Below are positions 27,853-37,709 of a stretch of DNA of 64,000 nucleotides, piece after piece (positions within the stretch are counted from its first letter, which is position 1; each line of letters opens with the position of its first letter). A model generated the notes under the pieces. The model searched no databases. It was not told the origin of the DNA and was given only the letters and a program-made list of their open reading frames with translations. The translations under genes were made by a program, and so were the position numbers. This stretch comes from CBFHWY01 sp965659675 (GTDB lineage Bacteria; Bacteroidota; Bacteroidia; Flavobacteriales_G; Salibacteraceae): positions 1 through 64,000 of the forward strand of contig CBFHWY010000002.1 of assembly GCA_965659675.1 (NCBI GenBank). Reading direction: 5' to 3'.

Positions 27853-28236
27853 ATGGCAGAAAAAAAGGAAAAAACACGGTATTCCGATGCTGAACTCCAG
27901 GAGTTCAAAGACATCATTCTCCAGAAACTGGAGGAAGCAAAGAAGGATTTTGACCTCTTGAAGAGCAGCATGTCCAATAGTGATGATCATGGAACGAATG
28001 ATACTTCGCCTACCTTCAAGATGATGGAAGATGGTTCAGATGTGCTGAGCAGAGAAGAAACAGCGCAGTTGGCGGCTCGTCAGCAAAAGTTCATCAAGCA
28101 CCTTGAAGATGCCCTTGTTCGAATTGAGAACAAGACCTACGGACTTTGCCGCGTTACGGGTAAGCTCATCTCTAAGGAGCGTTTGAAGATCGTTCCTCAC
28201 GCTACCTTGAGCATCGAGGCGAAGCGTCAGCAGTAA
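27853..28236 (+). CDS. TraR/DksA-family transcriptional regulator
   Basis: A 127-aa DksA-like protein. The coiled coil spans about residues 12-105, with the acidic tip-like region SPTFKMMEDGSDVLSREE. The zinc-finger part is degraded: TYGLCRVTGKLISKERLKI keeps only one of the four cysteines, a common state in Bacteroidota. DksA binds the RNA polymerase secondary channel and, with ppGpp, controls rRNA and amino-acid promoters. It starts one base after the ileS stop codon. Confidence 0.9.
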   Translation: MAEKKEKTRYSDAELQEFKDIILQKLEEAKKDFDLLKSSMSNSDDHGTNDTSPTFKMMEDGSDVLSREETAQLAARQQKFIKHLEDALVRIENKTYGLCRVTGKLISKERLKIVPHATLSIEAKRQQ

Positions 28237-28259
28237 GTTCTTCGGCGCAAGCACGGCCA

Positions 28260-28898
28260 ATGAAGAAGCCACTCCTACTCATACTATTGATATTGATCGT
28301 TGATCAGGCTTTTAAGATCTGGATCAAAACGAATTTTTATCTCGGACAGGAATTTAAGATCGCCGACTGGTTCATCATTCATTTTACAGAGAATAATGGA
28401 ATGGCCTTCGGAATGGAGTTTGCAGGGGAATACGGAAAGTTATTCCTCAGCATCTTTCGAATTCTTGCGGTTGCAGCTATCTTCTATTACATGTGGAAGA
28501 TCTCGAAAGATGGTTCCCCAAGAGGGCTGGTTTACAGCATTGCCCTGATCTTTGCAGGGGCACTCGGGAATATCCTCGATTCTTCCTTATATGGAATACT
28601 CTTTAATGACAGCTCTCATCAAGTGGCTTCCTTCCTTCCAGAAGGAGGAGGTTATGCTCCGTTCCTTTATGGTAGAGTAGTAGATATGCTGTATTTCCCA
28701 CTCTTCAGTGGCTTTTTTCCTGATTGGTTTCCGATTTGGGGAGGAGAACACTTTCTTTTCTTTCGACCTGTATTCAATATTGCCGATACCGCGATCTCAG
28801 TGGGTGTTGGTATGATCATCGTCTTTCAGAAGCGCTTTTTTAAGAATCCGAAAGTAGAGGAGGCTCAGCAAAATAATGCTGCCGAATCGGAGTTATAA
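28260..28898 (+). CDS. lspA: Lipoprotein signal peptidase (signal peptidase II)
   Basis: Membrane aspartyl protease that removes signal peptides from prolipoproteins at the lipobox, needed for GldH and the other lipoproteins here. 212 aa with four main membrane spans (about 3-19, 59-79, 91-111, 170-192). Both catalytic aspartates are visible, in GRVVDMLYFPLF and FNIADTAISVG, as is FTENNGMAFG. It is longer than the usual 160-170 aa because of a loop before the first Asp. Sits between the DksA-like gene and a glycosyltransferase. Confidence 0.96.
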   Translation: MKKPLLLILLILIVDQAFKIWIKTNFYLGQEFKIADWFIIHFTENNGMAFGMEFAGEYGKLFLSIFRILAVAAIFYYMWKISKDGSPRGLVYSIALIFAGALGNILDSSLYGILFNDSSHQVASFLPEGGGYAPFLYGRVVDMLYFPLFSGFFPDWFPIWGGEHFLFFRPVFNIADTAISVGVGMIIVFQKRFFKNPKVEEAQQNNAAESEL

Positions 28899-28909
28899 GG
28901 AGCAGCCCT

Positions 28910-29629
28910 TTGATTAAAAACGAACAAATCAGTTTGATCATTCCCGCCTATAACGAGGGGAAAAGTATCAATATAGCCATCGATGTGATTCGCAAGTACG
29001 AATCTAAACACGGCTCCTTTAAGGAGATCATTGTGGTAAATGATGGTTCTAGCGACGATACGTTGCAGAAAGCGCAAAAGCACGAAGGAATTCAGGTCAT
29101 CGATAAGAAGCAGAACGAAGGAAAAGGAAAGGCCGTAGTAGATGGAATGCAGGCATCCACAGGAGCCTGGGCACTTTTTCTAGATGCCGACCTATCCATT
29201 CCCATTGAGGAACTACCTAAGTTCATAGAACACACTGACGATTTTGATCTGATCATCGCGTCGAGAAATTTGCCCAAATCAAAAAGAGAAACTAAACAGG
29301 CCTTTTACCGAACAGCCATGGGAAAAGGATTTGCCTGGCTGGTTCAAAGTCTTTTTAATACTCGGATCAGAGACACCCAATGTGGATTTAAGATGTTGCG
29401 TCGTGAGGTCATTGAGGAAGTGTTTCCGAAGATGAGTATCTGGGGATGGTGTTTTGATGTTGAAATGCTCATGTTGGCTGAAATGAAAGGCTTTAAGATC
29501 AAAGAAGTACCGATCACCATTATCGATCGCACTCGCGCATCGAAGGTCAGACCCATCAAGACCAGTATAGAAATGTTCAAAGATCTTCTCAGGATCAGAG
29601 CCAAATTCAGACGAAAAGAATATAATTGA
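28910..29629 (+). CDS. Family 2 glycosyltransferase, dolichyl-phosphate-type
   Basis: A 239-aa GT-A glycosyltransferase, likely transferring a sugar to a polyprenyl phosphate at the membrane. Motifs: LIIPAYNEGKSINIAI, VVNDGSSDDT, LFLDADLSIPIEEL (DxD-like) and IRDTQCGFKMLRREV, the last being typical of dolichyl-phosphate beta-glucosyltransferase-like members. The start is TTG at 28910, about 11 bp after lspA; no in-frame ATG precedes the first conserved strand. The sugar and lipid acceptor are unknown. Confidence 0.88.
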   Translation: MIKNEQISLIIPAYNEGKSINIAIDVIRKYESKHGSFKEIIVVNDGSSDDTLQKAQKHEGIQVIDKKQNEGKGKAVVDGMQASTGAWALFLDADLSIPIEELPKFIEHTDDFDLIIASRNLPKSKRETKQAFYRTAMGKGFAWLVQSLFNTRIRDTQCGFKMLRREVIEEVFPKMSIWGWCFDVEMLMLAEMKGFKIKEVPITIIDRTRASKVRPIKTSIEMFKDLLRIRAKFRRKEYN

Positions 29630-29643
29630 TCCCATATCGTTAG

Positions 29644-31857
29644 GTGGGAGTGAAATTCATTAACAGGTACGAGAACTGGATCGCACTAGTGGTGGGGCTA
29701 CTGCTGGTGCTGGCGGTGTATACTGAAGTCTTTCTGGCACCCAACTCATACCTTTTCTCAGGCATGGGGGATGGGATCAAGAATTATTTCTCGGTGCTTT
29801 TTAACCTGAAGCATGAGTCCAATATCTGGTACACAAGATCAATGAATTACCCCTATGGGGAGTTGCTTTTGTTTACCGATGGTCAGCCCCTTCTCGCACT
29901 CTCTTTTCGACTGCTTGTAGCGGTCTTTCCATTTCTTTCGGACCATGGAGTTGGCTATATGAACCTGTGGATGCTCGCATCGCTGGTTTTTGGGTATTTC
30001 TTTTCCTTCAAAGTACTCCGACAGCTAGGTCTTCCCTTTGTTGCATCTCTGCTTTTTGGGATCGGGATATTTAGTCTGCAACCTCAGATATTCAGATTAG
30101 CGGGTCATTATGGTCTCTCATACGCTTGCGTGATACCAATGGCTATCTATCTACTCCTAAGTATCAAAGCCAGATGGAGCGTGTTCAAATATGTGATCTT
30201 ATTGCTTTCGGCCTTCCTGACCTTCTTTCTACACCCTTACCTGGGATTGATCTTTAGCGTTTGTATTCTCTTTTTTGCCTTTGTTTCACTGATCACTGGC
30301 TACCTCTCGAAAAGGGTAACATTGAGTCTTCTTGTGGGAACGGTGGCCATGGTATTTTCATATCTGCTCATCGTGAATCTCACGGATAACCACAGTGGAA
30401 GAACACCATCCCCTTTTGGGTTCTTTTACTATCGGGCTCAACTCAAGACGCTCTTAGTCCCTCATCATCCTCCCCTTAAACCACTCATCCAGCAAGTTGC
30501 GAAGATTGGCGGTCAGCAATGGGAGGGCTGGGCTTATTTTGGCCTTGTGGGAGTCTTGGGAATCCTTCTGCTTTTTTGGCGCTGGATCAGGCGTTTCAGA
30601 ACGAGTTTGCGCAGAACCAGAACAGCTCAACATAGCTTGCTCATGTTAGGCTTATTATCAGCGCTTTTTGCCATGGCCATTCCCTTTACACTGGGCCTGG
30701 AATTTCTGATAGAATACATAGGTCCCCTGAAACAGTTCAGAAGCCTGGGGCGTTTTGCGTGGATCAGTTTTTACGCTTTCAACTTTGTGGTTGCCTGGAA
30801 ACTTTATGCCTTCTATCGCTTTAACCGCAAAAAACACAAAGGGGTGCTGGCCTCCTTGTTCATCGTGGTGCCGCTTTTGTTGATGCTTTGGGAGTCCTGG
30901 CCATATCATCAGGACATGCGATATACGATCACGCAGTCCAGGAACAGCTTCCTCGAAGAGGGACCAAATTTTTCTGCTCAGGATTATAGTGCGGTGATGG
31001 GAATTCCAACGCAGATTCATGGTTCGGAGAATTTCAATATTCCCGGGGATCCGGGTACCAATGCACAGGTATTCTTAACATCATATAAAACCGGCCTTTC
31101 GGTTTTTGGAGGATCTTCAGGCAGAAGCTCAATCCATGAGGCACGAAAACAATTACAGGCTTTGGGGCCAGATTTCTATCCCAAAGAGATCAAAAATGAT
31201 CTGCCAGCTGGAAAGATCTTACTCGTAAAAAACAAGGACTGGCCTATGAATGCCTATGAACGGAATATTTGGTCAAAGGCTCAATACCTGTTTCGAAATG
31301 AAGGCTTCTGGGATTATGCTTCAATATCGGTTTCAGATCTTTTGGCTTTTGATCCCTGGAAAATTGAGGAAGCCTCGGGGAGATCAAGTCTCGTTGATCT
31401 AAGAACATTCGATCAGGATAGTTCAGCGGTGATAATGACTGGAGAAGGAGCAAAGAGTGGAACAAAGAATAAATATCTCCAGATCGCAAATTATGGTCCT
31501 GAGATCAAGCCTGGAAAGTATGTGCTCACCTCCTGGGTTTACACGAAGGGTTTTTCCATGCCTCAAATGAGTGTTTTCATTGAAGCACGATATAAAGACG
31601 AAGACCAATTGATCAGGCTTTCGGAAGTAAACCCTGGACATTCTCCTGTCATATTAGGAGATTGGTCAATGATCGAAATGCACTTTCATGTGGAAAAAGA
31701 ACTTGAGCTGATGAATTTAGTGGCTAAGGGTGGCAGGTTCACCAAACAGCCATTTTATTTTGATAACCTCATGCTGCGCCCCGAGGGAGAAGAGGTCATT
31801 GTCAGACTGGATGAAGATCACTTCATAGCCAATGGCTATATCATTCCAGTCAACTAG
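29644..31857 (+). CDS. Large multi-pass membrane protein, probable GT-C glycosyltransferase
   Basis: A 737-aa protein with about 11 membrane spans in residues 10-430 and a soluble C-terminal half. The N-terminal loop carries FSGMGDGIKNYFS and TRSMNYPYGELLLFTDGQP, acid-rich first-loop features of GT-C type enzymes. The last about 170 residues look like a beta-sandwich carbohydrate-binding domain (KPGKYVLTSWVYTKGFS, PVILGDWSMIEMHFHV). Function is inferred from fold and from the preceding GT2 gene, which could make its lipid-sugar donor. The start is GTG at 29644. Its end overlaps scoB, on the other strand, by 4 bp. Confidence 0.65.
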   Translation: MGVKFINRYENWIALVVGLLLVLAVYTEVFLAPNSYLFSGMGDGIKNYFSVLFNLKHESNIWYTRSMNYPYGELLLFTDGQPLLALSFRLLVAVFPFLSDHGVGYMNLWMLASLVFGYFFSFKVLRQLGLPFVASLLFGIGIFSLQPQIFRLAGHYGLSYACVIPMAIYLLLSIKARWSVFKYVILLLSAFLTFFLHPYLGLIFSVCILFFAFVSLITGYLSKRVTLSLLVGTVAMVFSYLLIVNLTDNHSGRTPSPFGFFYYRAQLKTLLVPHHPPLKPLIQQVAKIGGQQWEGWAYFGLVGVLGILLLFWRWIRRFRTSLRRTRTAQHSLLMLGLLSALFAMAIPFTLGLEFLIEYIGPLKQFRSLGRFAWISFYAFNFVVAWKLYAFYRFNRKKHKGVLASLFIVVPLLLMLWESWPYHQDMRYTITQSRNSFLEEGPNFSAQDYSAVMGIPTQIHGSENFNIPGDPGTNAQVFLTSYKTGLSVFGGSSGRSSIHEARKQLQALGPDFYPKEIKNDLPAGKILLVKNKDWPMNAYERNIWSKAQYLFRNEGFWDYASISVSDLLAFDPWKIEEASGRSSLVDLRTFDQDSSAVIMTGEGAKSGTKNKYLQIANYGPEIKPGKYVLTSWVYTKGFSMPQMSVFIEARYKDEDQLIRLSEVNPGHSPVILGDWSMIEMHFHVEKELELMNLVAKGGRFTKQPFYFDNLMLRPEGEEVIVRLDEDHFIANGYIIPVN

Positions 31858-32513
31858 AAACTCATCTCAGGGATATCTCCATCTACCACCAAACGGCCTT
31901 CGGTTTTTGATTGGATCTCTTCAACGCTAACTCCAGGAGCGCGCTCAATGAGCTGGAAACCATCATTAGCCGTAACCTCGAGCACCGCGAGGTCTGTAAC
32001 AAGGCGCTTTACACATTGCACCCCGGTAATGGGAAGGCTGCACTTGCTGAGTAACTTTGAATCTCCTCGTTTATTGGTGTGTGTCATCGCCACAATGATA
32101 TTCTCCGCTGAAGCCACAAGGTCCATGGCTCCACCCATGCCTTTTACCATTTTACCCGGGATCTTCCAATTGGCAATATCTCCGTTGTCAGCTACTTCCA
32201 TGGCTCCGAGCACGGTAAGTTGCACGTGCTGACCTCTGATCATGGCAAAACTAGTGGAAGAGTCAAAGATCGCTGCCCCATCTCTTAGGGTGACGGTTTG
32301 TTTTCCGGCATTGATCATGTCTGCATCTTCCTCACCCTCAAAAGGGAAAGGTCCCATACCGAGAATACCATTCTCCGACTGAAACTCAACGCTAATATCG
32401 TCTGGAACATAATTGGCAACAAGGGTAGGGATGCCGATGCCAAGATTTACATACCAGCCATCTTCAAGTTCTTTTGCGATTCGCCGTGCGATCTGGTTTT
32501 TATCTAATGCCAT
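31854..32513 (-). CDS. scoB: 3-oxoacid CoA-transferase subunit B
   Basis: Beta subunit of succinyl-CoA:3-ketoacid CoA-transferase, which activates acetoacetate (or another 3-oxoacid) using succinyl-CoA. 219 aa. The catalytic glutamate is in FQSENGILGMGPFP; GLGIPTLVANYVP-like and GAMEVADNGDIANW segments are typical. It starts 2 bp after scoA and is the last gene of a six-gene minus-strand operon. Confidence 0.95.
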   Translation of the reverse strand: MALDKNQIARRIAKELEDGWYVNLGIGIPTLVANYVPDDISVEFQSENGILGMGPFPFEGEEDADMINAGKQTVTLRDGAAIFDSSTSFAMIRGQHVQLTVLGAMEVADNGDIANWKIPGKMVKGMGGAMDLVASAENIIVAMTHTNKRGDSKLLSKCSLPITGVQCVKRLVTDLAVLEVTANDGFQLIERAPGVSVEEIQSKTEGRLVVDGDIPEMSF

Positions 32514-32515
32514 TT

Positions 32516-33214
32516 TTATGCTTTTGGACGCGTGGTGCGTTGTTCAATTCGTTTTTCGTAATTCTTGCCTTCAAAGATTCGCTGTACAAAGATCCCTGGC
32601 GTATGCACAAAGTTGGGGTCCAACTCACCCGGCTCAACAAGCTCTTCAACCTCGGCAACGGTGATCTTACCTGCCATGGCCATCACCGGATTAAAGTTTC
32701 GGGCTGTGCCTTTGAAGATGAGGTTTCCGTTTGGATCTCCTTTCCATGCTTTAACAAAGGCAAACTCAGCGGTCAAGGCAGATTCAAGTATATGTGGCTT
32801 GCCATCAAAATCTCTCACTTCTTTTCCTTCACCTACTTCTGTTCCGTAGCCAGCGGGAGTAAAGAAGGCCGGAATTCCAGCTCCACCAGCTCTACACCTT
32901 TCTGCCAATGAGCCCTGTGGAATAAGGTCAACCTCCAACTCCCCAGAGAGCATCAGTCGCTCAAACTCATCATTCTCTCCTACGTATGAAGAGATCATTT
33001 TCTTGATCTGTTTGCTCTGAAGCAAAAGCCCCAATCCAAAATCATCCACTCCCGCATTATTCGAAATACAGGTAAGGTTCTTGATGCCTCTTCGCTGTAA
33101 TTCACTTATGGCGTTTTCAGGTATTCCGCACAATCCAAAACCACCTAGCATGAAGGTCATGCCATCACTCACTCCTTCGAGTGCAGATTGAGCGTTATCA
33201 TATACTTTATTCAT
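32516..33214 (-). CDS. scoA: 3-oxoacid CoA-transferase subunit A
   Basis: Alpha subunit partner of ScoB, 232 aa. The glycine-rich MLGGFGLCGIPENAI motif, the NNAGVDDFGLGLLLQ segment and GAGIPAFFTPAGYGT are family hallmarks. It begins 5 bp after the PBP1A gene, which puts a metabolic enzyme pair in a cell-wall operon. The ketone-body role is known for the family; the physiological substrate here is not shown. Confidence 0.95.
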   Translation of the reverse strand: MNKVYDNAQSALEGVSDGMTFMLGGFGLCGIPENAISELQRRGIKNLTCISNNAGVDDFGLGLLLQSKQIKKMISSYVGENDEFERLMLSGELEVDLIPQGSLAERCRAGGAGIPAFFTPAGYGTEVGEGKEVRDFDGKPHILESALTAEFAFVKAWKGDPNGNLIFKGTARNFNPVMAMAGKITVAEVEELVEPGELDPNFVHTPGIFVQRIFEGKNYEKRIEQRTTRPKA

Positions 33215-33219
33215 ATCCT

Positions 33220-35658
33220 CTAATCGTTAAAATCTTCATCGTCAAAGCCACTGAAGTTCTCTTTGCCGAATTTCTCACAATCCAGTTCAATACTAAGGGC
33301 TTTTTGCGGCTTCTCAAAATCCCCTTGACTTATGTTCAGACTGCTATCGGCATAAACATCATTCATATAATAGGCCCAAATGGGTAAAGCTGTATTTGCA
33401 CCCTGACCATAATAGGTGGTACGGAAGTGCACTCCGCGGTCTTCAGCACCTACCCAAACACCCGTTACAAGGTCAGGGGTGATTCCCATGAACCAGCCGT
33501 CACTGTTGTTTTGTGTGGTGCCTGTTTTGGCCGCCACTTTAGTTGAAATCCCGGTATAGGGTCTCTGTTGAGATGGCCGTGATCTCAATCTGATCCCTGT
33601 CCCCAGCACCTTACCGTCGTGCTTTTCATATACTCCATCTACAATTCCTTTCATCATGTCCAACATGACATAAGCCGTTTCTTCACTCATGGCTTCCCTT
33701 GTTTCAGGGACAAAGTCTATGATCAGATTACCCTTACTATCCTCAATTCTGGATATAAATATGGGCTCTGTCCACACCCCTTTATTGGCAAAGGTCGAGT
33801 AGGCACCTACCATTTCATAAACCGATAGGTCCGCAATCCCTAAACACAGGGATGGTACGGGTTCAATATGAGATTCTATTCCTGCTTTTTTCGCAAAAGC
33901 GATCACTGCCTTCGGACTAAAGCGTTTTAAAAGCCATGCCGTAATGGTGTTCATGGAGTTGGCCAGTGCATACTTTAGGCTGACATTGTACCCGTATTCT
34001 CCATCACTATTTTGAGGAGTCCAGTCTTTTAGCAAACCATATTCACCCTTGTAGAAGGTGTAAAGGGTGTTTGTAACCTCATAGCAAGGCGATATACCCT
34101 CCTGAATTGCGAGCCCATATACGAAGGGTTTAAAGGTAGAACCAACCTGTCGTTTTCCCTGAATGACATGATCGTAATTGAAGTGTTTGTAGTCTACACC
34201 TCCAACCCATGCCTTGATGAAGCCAGTATGCGGATCCATACTCATCAATCCCGCCTGCAGGATACTCTTATTGTATTTGATGTATTCTACAAATGACATC
34301 ATCGTATCCTTTTCACCTTCCCAGGTGAAGATGGTATATTCCTCCGGGGTGTTAAAGATGATGTCAATGGAATCTTTTGGCACAACATGGGAGCGGTGTT
34401 CGCAATCTGCTGCCGAACACTGCCAATACTCTTCTCCGTTTTCAGTCACTTTAGAAACAAAATCCCCTCTTCTCCCACAATTTGCACATTCCTTACCAGT
34501 GAGCACAGCATAGCGCGAGCTTCTTTTGATCGAGACATTCAAAATGCGATCGATCTCTGACTTACTCAGACTGTTGTGGAAAGGCGGACGCTTGTTCTTA
34601 TTGATATCTCTGAAGAAGTCTTTTTGAAGATTGCTCAGATGTGATTCTACAGCGTTTTCGGCATAAGCCTGCATGCGAGAATCAATGGTAGTATAGATCT
34701 TCAATCCATCCCGGTAGATATCATAGGGTTCTCCATCCGGTTTTTGGATCAGATAGGCTCCACTTTCTTCGTCTTTCTGAGCAAAAAGCTCCCTCAGGCG
34801 CAGCCTAAGGACTTCCCTAAAATAGGGAGCCAGACCTGTCTTGTGATCCACACGACTGAAATTAAGCTTGATGTCTTGTGTTCTGAGTGAATCAAAGCTC
34901 TGTTCATCAATTAGCTCATTTCTGAGCATTTGTCCGAGCACCACATTTCTTCTCACCTTGGCATTCTCTGGTCGGCGTACCGGATTATAGAGATTCGGGT
35001 TTTTCGCCATACCAACCAAAATAGCCGACTCCAGAATATTGAGTGAATCGGGAGACTTGCTGAAATAAACATTGGCCGCGGACTTGATGCCAACAGCATT
35101 GTTGATGAAGTCGAATTTATTGAGATACATGGTAATGATCTCTTCCTTGGTATACTGCCTTTCAAGTCGGGTAGCGATCACCCACTCCTTGAATTTTTGA
35201 ATCACCCGCTCAAACTTGTTAGCCGGACGATCGTGAAAGAGCATTTTCGCTAACTGCTGGGTGATGGTGGAGCCACCTCCACGACTGGTAGTGCCCGTCA
35301 GCACCCCGAGAACTACCCTCGGTAAAGCCCAAAAATCGATACCATAATGACTGTAGAAGCGCTCATCTTCAGTGGCTACTAAGGCTTGATGAACATTTGG
35401 ACTGATGTCCTCAAACAGCACATTGGTTCGGTTTTCTCGATAATACTTTCCCAATATGACCTGATCTGCAGTATATACTTCAGTGGCCAAATTGCTCTTC
35501 GGGTTCTCAAGCTCTTCGAATGTGGGGAGCTCACCCAGAAAATCATTGGCCACCAGATAGAATAGCAGAACGATTCCGAGGAGCGGTAAACTTGCCAATC
35601 CCCAAAAGATCAGGAGGTATTTACCCAGACCCATTCGTTTATTCTCATCTTCTGCCAT
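33220..35658 (-). CDS. Bifunctional penicillin-binding protein 1A with Cys4 insert
   Basis: Class A PBP of 812 aa that polymerises and cross-links peptidoglycan. One N-terminal membrane span (14-36); GT51 domain about 60-240 with ATEDERFYSHYGID and GGSTITQQLAK; transpeptidase about 440-720 with S-x-x-K in GSTFKPFVYG, S-x-N in ANSMNT and KTGTTQNNSDG. Between them lies an insert with C391ANC394 and C414SAADC419, resembling a zinc ribbon, unusual for an exported enzyme. C-terminal GANTALPIWAYYM is standard. It belongs to the operon holB-gldH-GT-PBP1A-scoAB. Confidence 0.95.
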   Translation of the reverse strand: MAEDENKRMGLGKYLLIFWGLASLPLLGIVLLFYLVANDFLGELPTFEELENPKSNLATEVYTADQVILGKYYRENRTNVLFEDISPNVHQALVATEDERFYSHYGIDFWALPRVVLGVLTGTTSRGGGSTITQQLAKMLFHDRPANKFERVIQKFKEWVIATRLERQYTKEEIITMYLNKFDFINNAVGIKSAANVYFSKSPDSLNILESAILVGMAKNPNLYNPVRRPENAKVRRNVVLGQMLRNELIDEQSFDSLRTQDIKLNFSRVDHKTGLAPYFREVLRLRLRELFAQKDEESGAYLIQKPDGEPYDIYRDGLKIYTTIDSRMQAYAENAVESHLSNLQKDFFRDINKNKRPPFHNSLSKSEIDRILNVSIKRSSRYAVLTGKECANCGRRGDFVSKVTENGEEYWQCSAADCEHRSHVVPKDSIDIIFNTPEEYTIFTWEGEKDTMMSFVEYIKYNKSILQAGLMSMDPHTGFIKAWVGGVDYKHFNYDHVIQGKRQVGSTFKPFVYGLAIQEGISPCYEVTNTLYTFYKGEYGLLKDWTPQNSDGEYGYNVSLKYALANSMNTITAWLLKRFSPKAVIAFAKKAGIESHIEPVPSLCLGIADLSVYEMVGAYSTFANKGVWTEPIFISRIEDSKGNLIIDFVPETREAMSEETAYVMLDMMKGIVDGVYEKHDGKVLGTGIRLRSRPSQQRPYTGISTKVAAKTGTTQNNSDGWFMGITPDLVTGVWVGAEDRGVHFRTTYYGQGANTALPIWAYYMNDVYADSSLNISQGDFEKPQKALSIELDCEKFGKENFSGFDDEDFND

Positions 35659-35681
35659 ATCGGGAGCTAAAATTAAGGCAA

Positions 35682-37244
35682 TTAAGGACTGTGCTCAGGA
35701 GCATTTAACTCTTTTTCAAGAATAACAATGTTCAATTCTTCATATACGATCTTCCAGGCCGACCCAGGCGCGAAGAGTTTTAGATGAAATTGATTCAATT
35801 CCGCTGCTCCATCTCGATCTGTCATTTCGATGTTCAGTTCATTGAATGAGCTTCCATTTGCTTTCCAGGATCGCATGCCGCTAATGCTCTTATTGAGGAT
35901 GATCACTTTCGGTTGATGCCCATCGATCTCTTCTTGCGTGATTCCAAAGGTATGGTAGGAATTATTGAAGTGATCGCTGGGTAAATAAGAATAATAGTCG
36001 CTCAGGATCTTGATATGCCCTGGGTAATTGGCCTTCATCCAAAGTCCTGCTTTTACATATTCGTGATCCATCTTGCTTGAATAGCGGTCGAAAACAGCAA
36101 ATGACTCGATGGCAGGTTGGAGGACAAGAAGCGGAGCAAGAAAGATCAGCAAAAAACCCTTCTTTAATGTCTTTTCAAGCTTTTGAAGTCCATAAAATGC
36201 TGGAATTGAGATCAGGGGGAGTAGGTGAAAAAGGTATCTGGGTCTGCGCATATTCACCTGAATCATCAGATAGATAAGTGCGATCCCCAGGGTGATCAGC
36301 ATGATCCAGATCAAAATGGTCGTATTGTCTTCTGACTTTCTTGATGTAATGATGAATAGCGAGAGCACAAGCGGAACGAACAGACTCAAGGCCAGCCCAA
36401 ATTGGGAATAAATGACCTGGAACCACAACAATGGATTACTCGATTCCGCACGCCAATGTCCACGAGAAACATGCTCACTCTCATACTTGAAGTCTTCAAG
36501 AAATGCAGTCCAATCACTGATCAGATAAGGATTAGTGGCCAACCAGGCTCCCAGAAAAAGAAAGAGGCAAAGACCACCATAGACCATGAGTTCCATGCTG
36601 CTTAGCGCTCTTTTTCTGAACATGAAAAGCAGAAATAAAAAGGGAATTGGAAGTAGGAATATCCCTGAGTACTTTGTGCCAAAAGCTAAACCGAGGATCA
36701 TGGAACTCAAAAGCACATTCATGATATCTGTCCTGGCGCGGGTCATTATATAGATAGCCAGCGAGCAGAACATAAGCTGCAATAGATCTGGGTGAACGAA
36801 CTGAGCGTACTCGAAGACCTTTGGTAAGAACAGGACAGATGCACTGGCGAGTAGAGCATAGAAAGGGCTGATCTGTAGGTTTCGGGCACTTAGAAAAATG
36901 AACAGTCCAGCCAGAAACCAGGAAAAAAGGGAAAGCGATCTAAGACTCACGGCAAGTACTTGTTCGTCGCTGGTATCAAAGCCGAGTCCGCCCAAAACTT
37001 TAACCACAAGATGGCTGGCGTTGATGTACAGGTAGCCATAATTATAAAAACCCCGAGGATCGAAATCCCGCGCCAAAACATTCTGTTTGAGTTGCCAGGT
37101 TCCCGCTCCTTCATCCAAATTAAAGACCTGGATCAATTCGATATCCTTACTGGCCGTATCGAGATTAAGGAGCGCCAGAACACCAAAAGCCAGAATACTG
37201 GACAACACCAGTAAACTCATAAGCTTTCTGGGCGCATTCAACAT
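35682..37244 (-). CDS. Multi-pass membrane glycosyltransferase, GT39/ArnT-like
   Basis: A 520-aa membrane protein with about 11 spans. The first loop after span 1 carries FNLDEGAGTWQLK, with a D-E pair, the acidic loop typical of GT-C (PMT/ArnT) enzymes that take sugar from a lipid phosphate. RDFDPRGFYNYGYLYIN also fits the family. The C-terminal 150 residues are soluble. Acceptor and sugar are unknown. The ATG follows the gldH stop codon with no gap, and 23 bp separate it from the PBP1A gene; both may serve envelope glycans. Confidence 0.72.
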   Translation of the reverse strand: MLNAPRKLMSLLVLSSILAFGVLALLNLDTASKDIELIQVFNLDEGAGTWQLKQNVLARDFDPRGFYNYGYLYINASHLVVKVLGGLGFDTSDEQVLAVSLRSLSLFSWFLAGLFIFLSARNLQISPFYALLASASVLFLPKVFEYAQFVHPDLLQLMFCSLAIYIMTRARTDIMNVLLSSMILGLAFGTKYSGIFLLPIPFLFLLFMFRKRALSSMELMVYGGLCLFLFLGAWLATNPYLISDWTAFLEDFKYESEHVSRGHWRAESSNPLLWFQVIYSQFGLALSLFVPLVLSLFIITSRKSEDNTTILIWIMLITLGIALIYLMIQVNMRRPRYLFHLLPLISIPAFYGLQKLEKTLKKGFLLIFLAPLLVLQPAIESFAVFDRYSSKMDHEYVKAGLWMKANYPGHIKILSDYYSYLPSDHFNNSYHTFGITQEEIDGHQPKVIILNKSISGMRSWKANGSSFNELNIEMTDRDGAAELNQFHLKLFAPGSAWKIVYEELNIVILEKELNAPEHSP

Positions 37245-37706
37245 CTATTCACTAAACTTTTCGACTTTCAGACCCACATCCCAAATGCCAGGTAGCTCTT
37301 CTCTTCGCATGGCTTGCTGAAGTTCAAATTCATATTCTCCCGCCATTGGAAATTGAAGTTTGTAACGGAACATCACGCTTGACGATTTAATGTCTCCAAG
37401 TCCTTCTCCGTACCACCGACCTTGCTTATCGGCTAAAAGGAACTGCAAGGTGTCGAGCTCTGAACGCCCATTGGGATATGTTGTTTCCATGAAGATATAG
37501 AGGTTGGAAAAAGGATATTCATTGCCGTTTCGCAGATTCAGATAGAGATTGTAAGCCTGTTTGGGATCCTCAATATTCAGCTTGTAGCTCAATTTATTCT
37601 CTTCGGTCCAAACGCCATCTTCTATTGCTATGTTCTCTTCATAAAAAGCGGTACCGAGGCATGAAATGAGAAGGAAGGGAAGAATCAAAAGGATCAGTTT
37701 TCTCAT
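37245..37706 (-). CDS. gldH: Gliding motility lipoprotein GldH
   Basis: A 153-aa lipoprotein essential for gliding in Flavobacterium johnsoniae. The signal peptide MRKLILLILPFLLISCLGTA has a lipobox with Cys16. The mature part matches GldH features: GVWTEENKLSYKLNIEDP, NLYIFMETTYPNG and the WYGEGLGDI turn. Position between holB and envelope genes is common in Bacteroidota. Its presence suggests a gliding apparatus linked to the T9SS, which the sorting tails elsewhere also need. Confidence 0.9.
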   Translation of the reverse strand: MRKLILLILPFLLISCLGTAFYEENIAIEDGVWTEENKLSYKLNIEDPKQAYNLYLNLRNGNEYPFSNLYIFMETTYPNGRSELDTLQFLLADKQGRWYGEGLGDIKSSSVMFRYKLQFPMAGEYEFELQQAMRREELPGIWDVGLKVEKFSE

Positions 37707-37709
37707 GGT

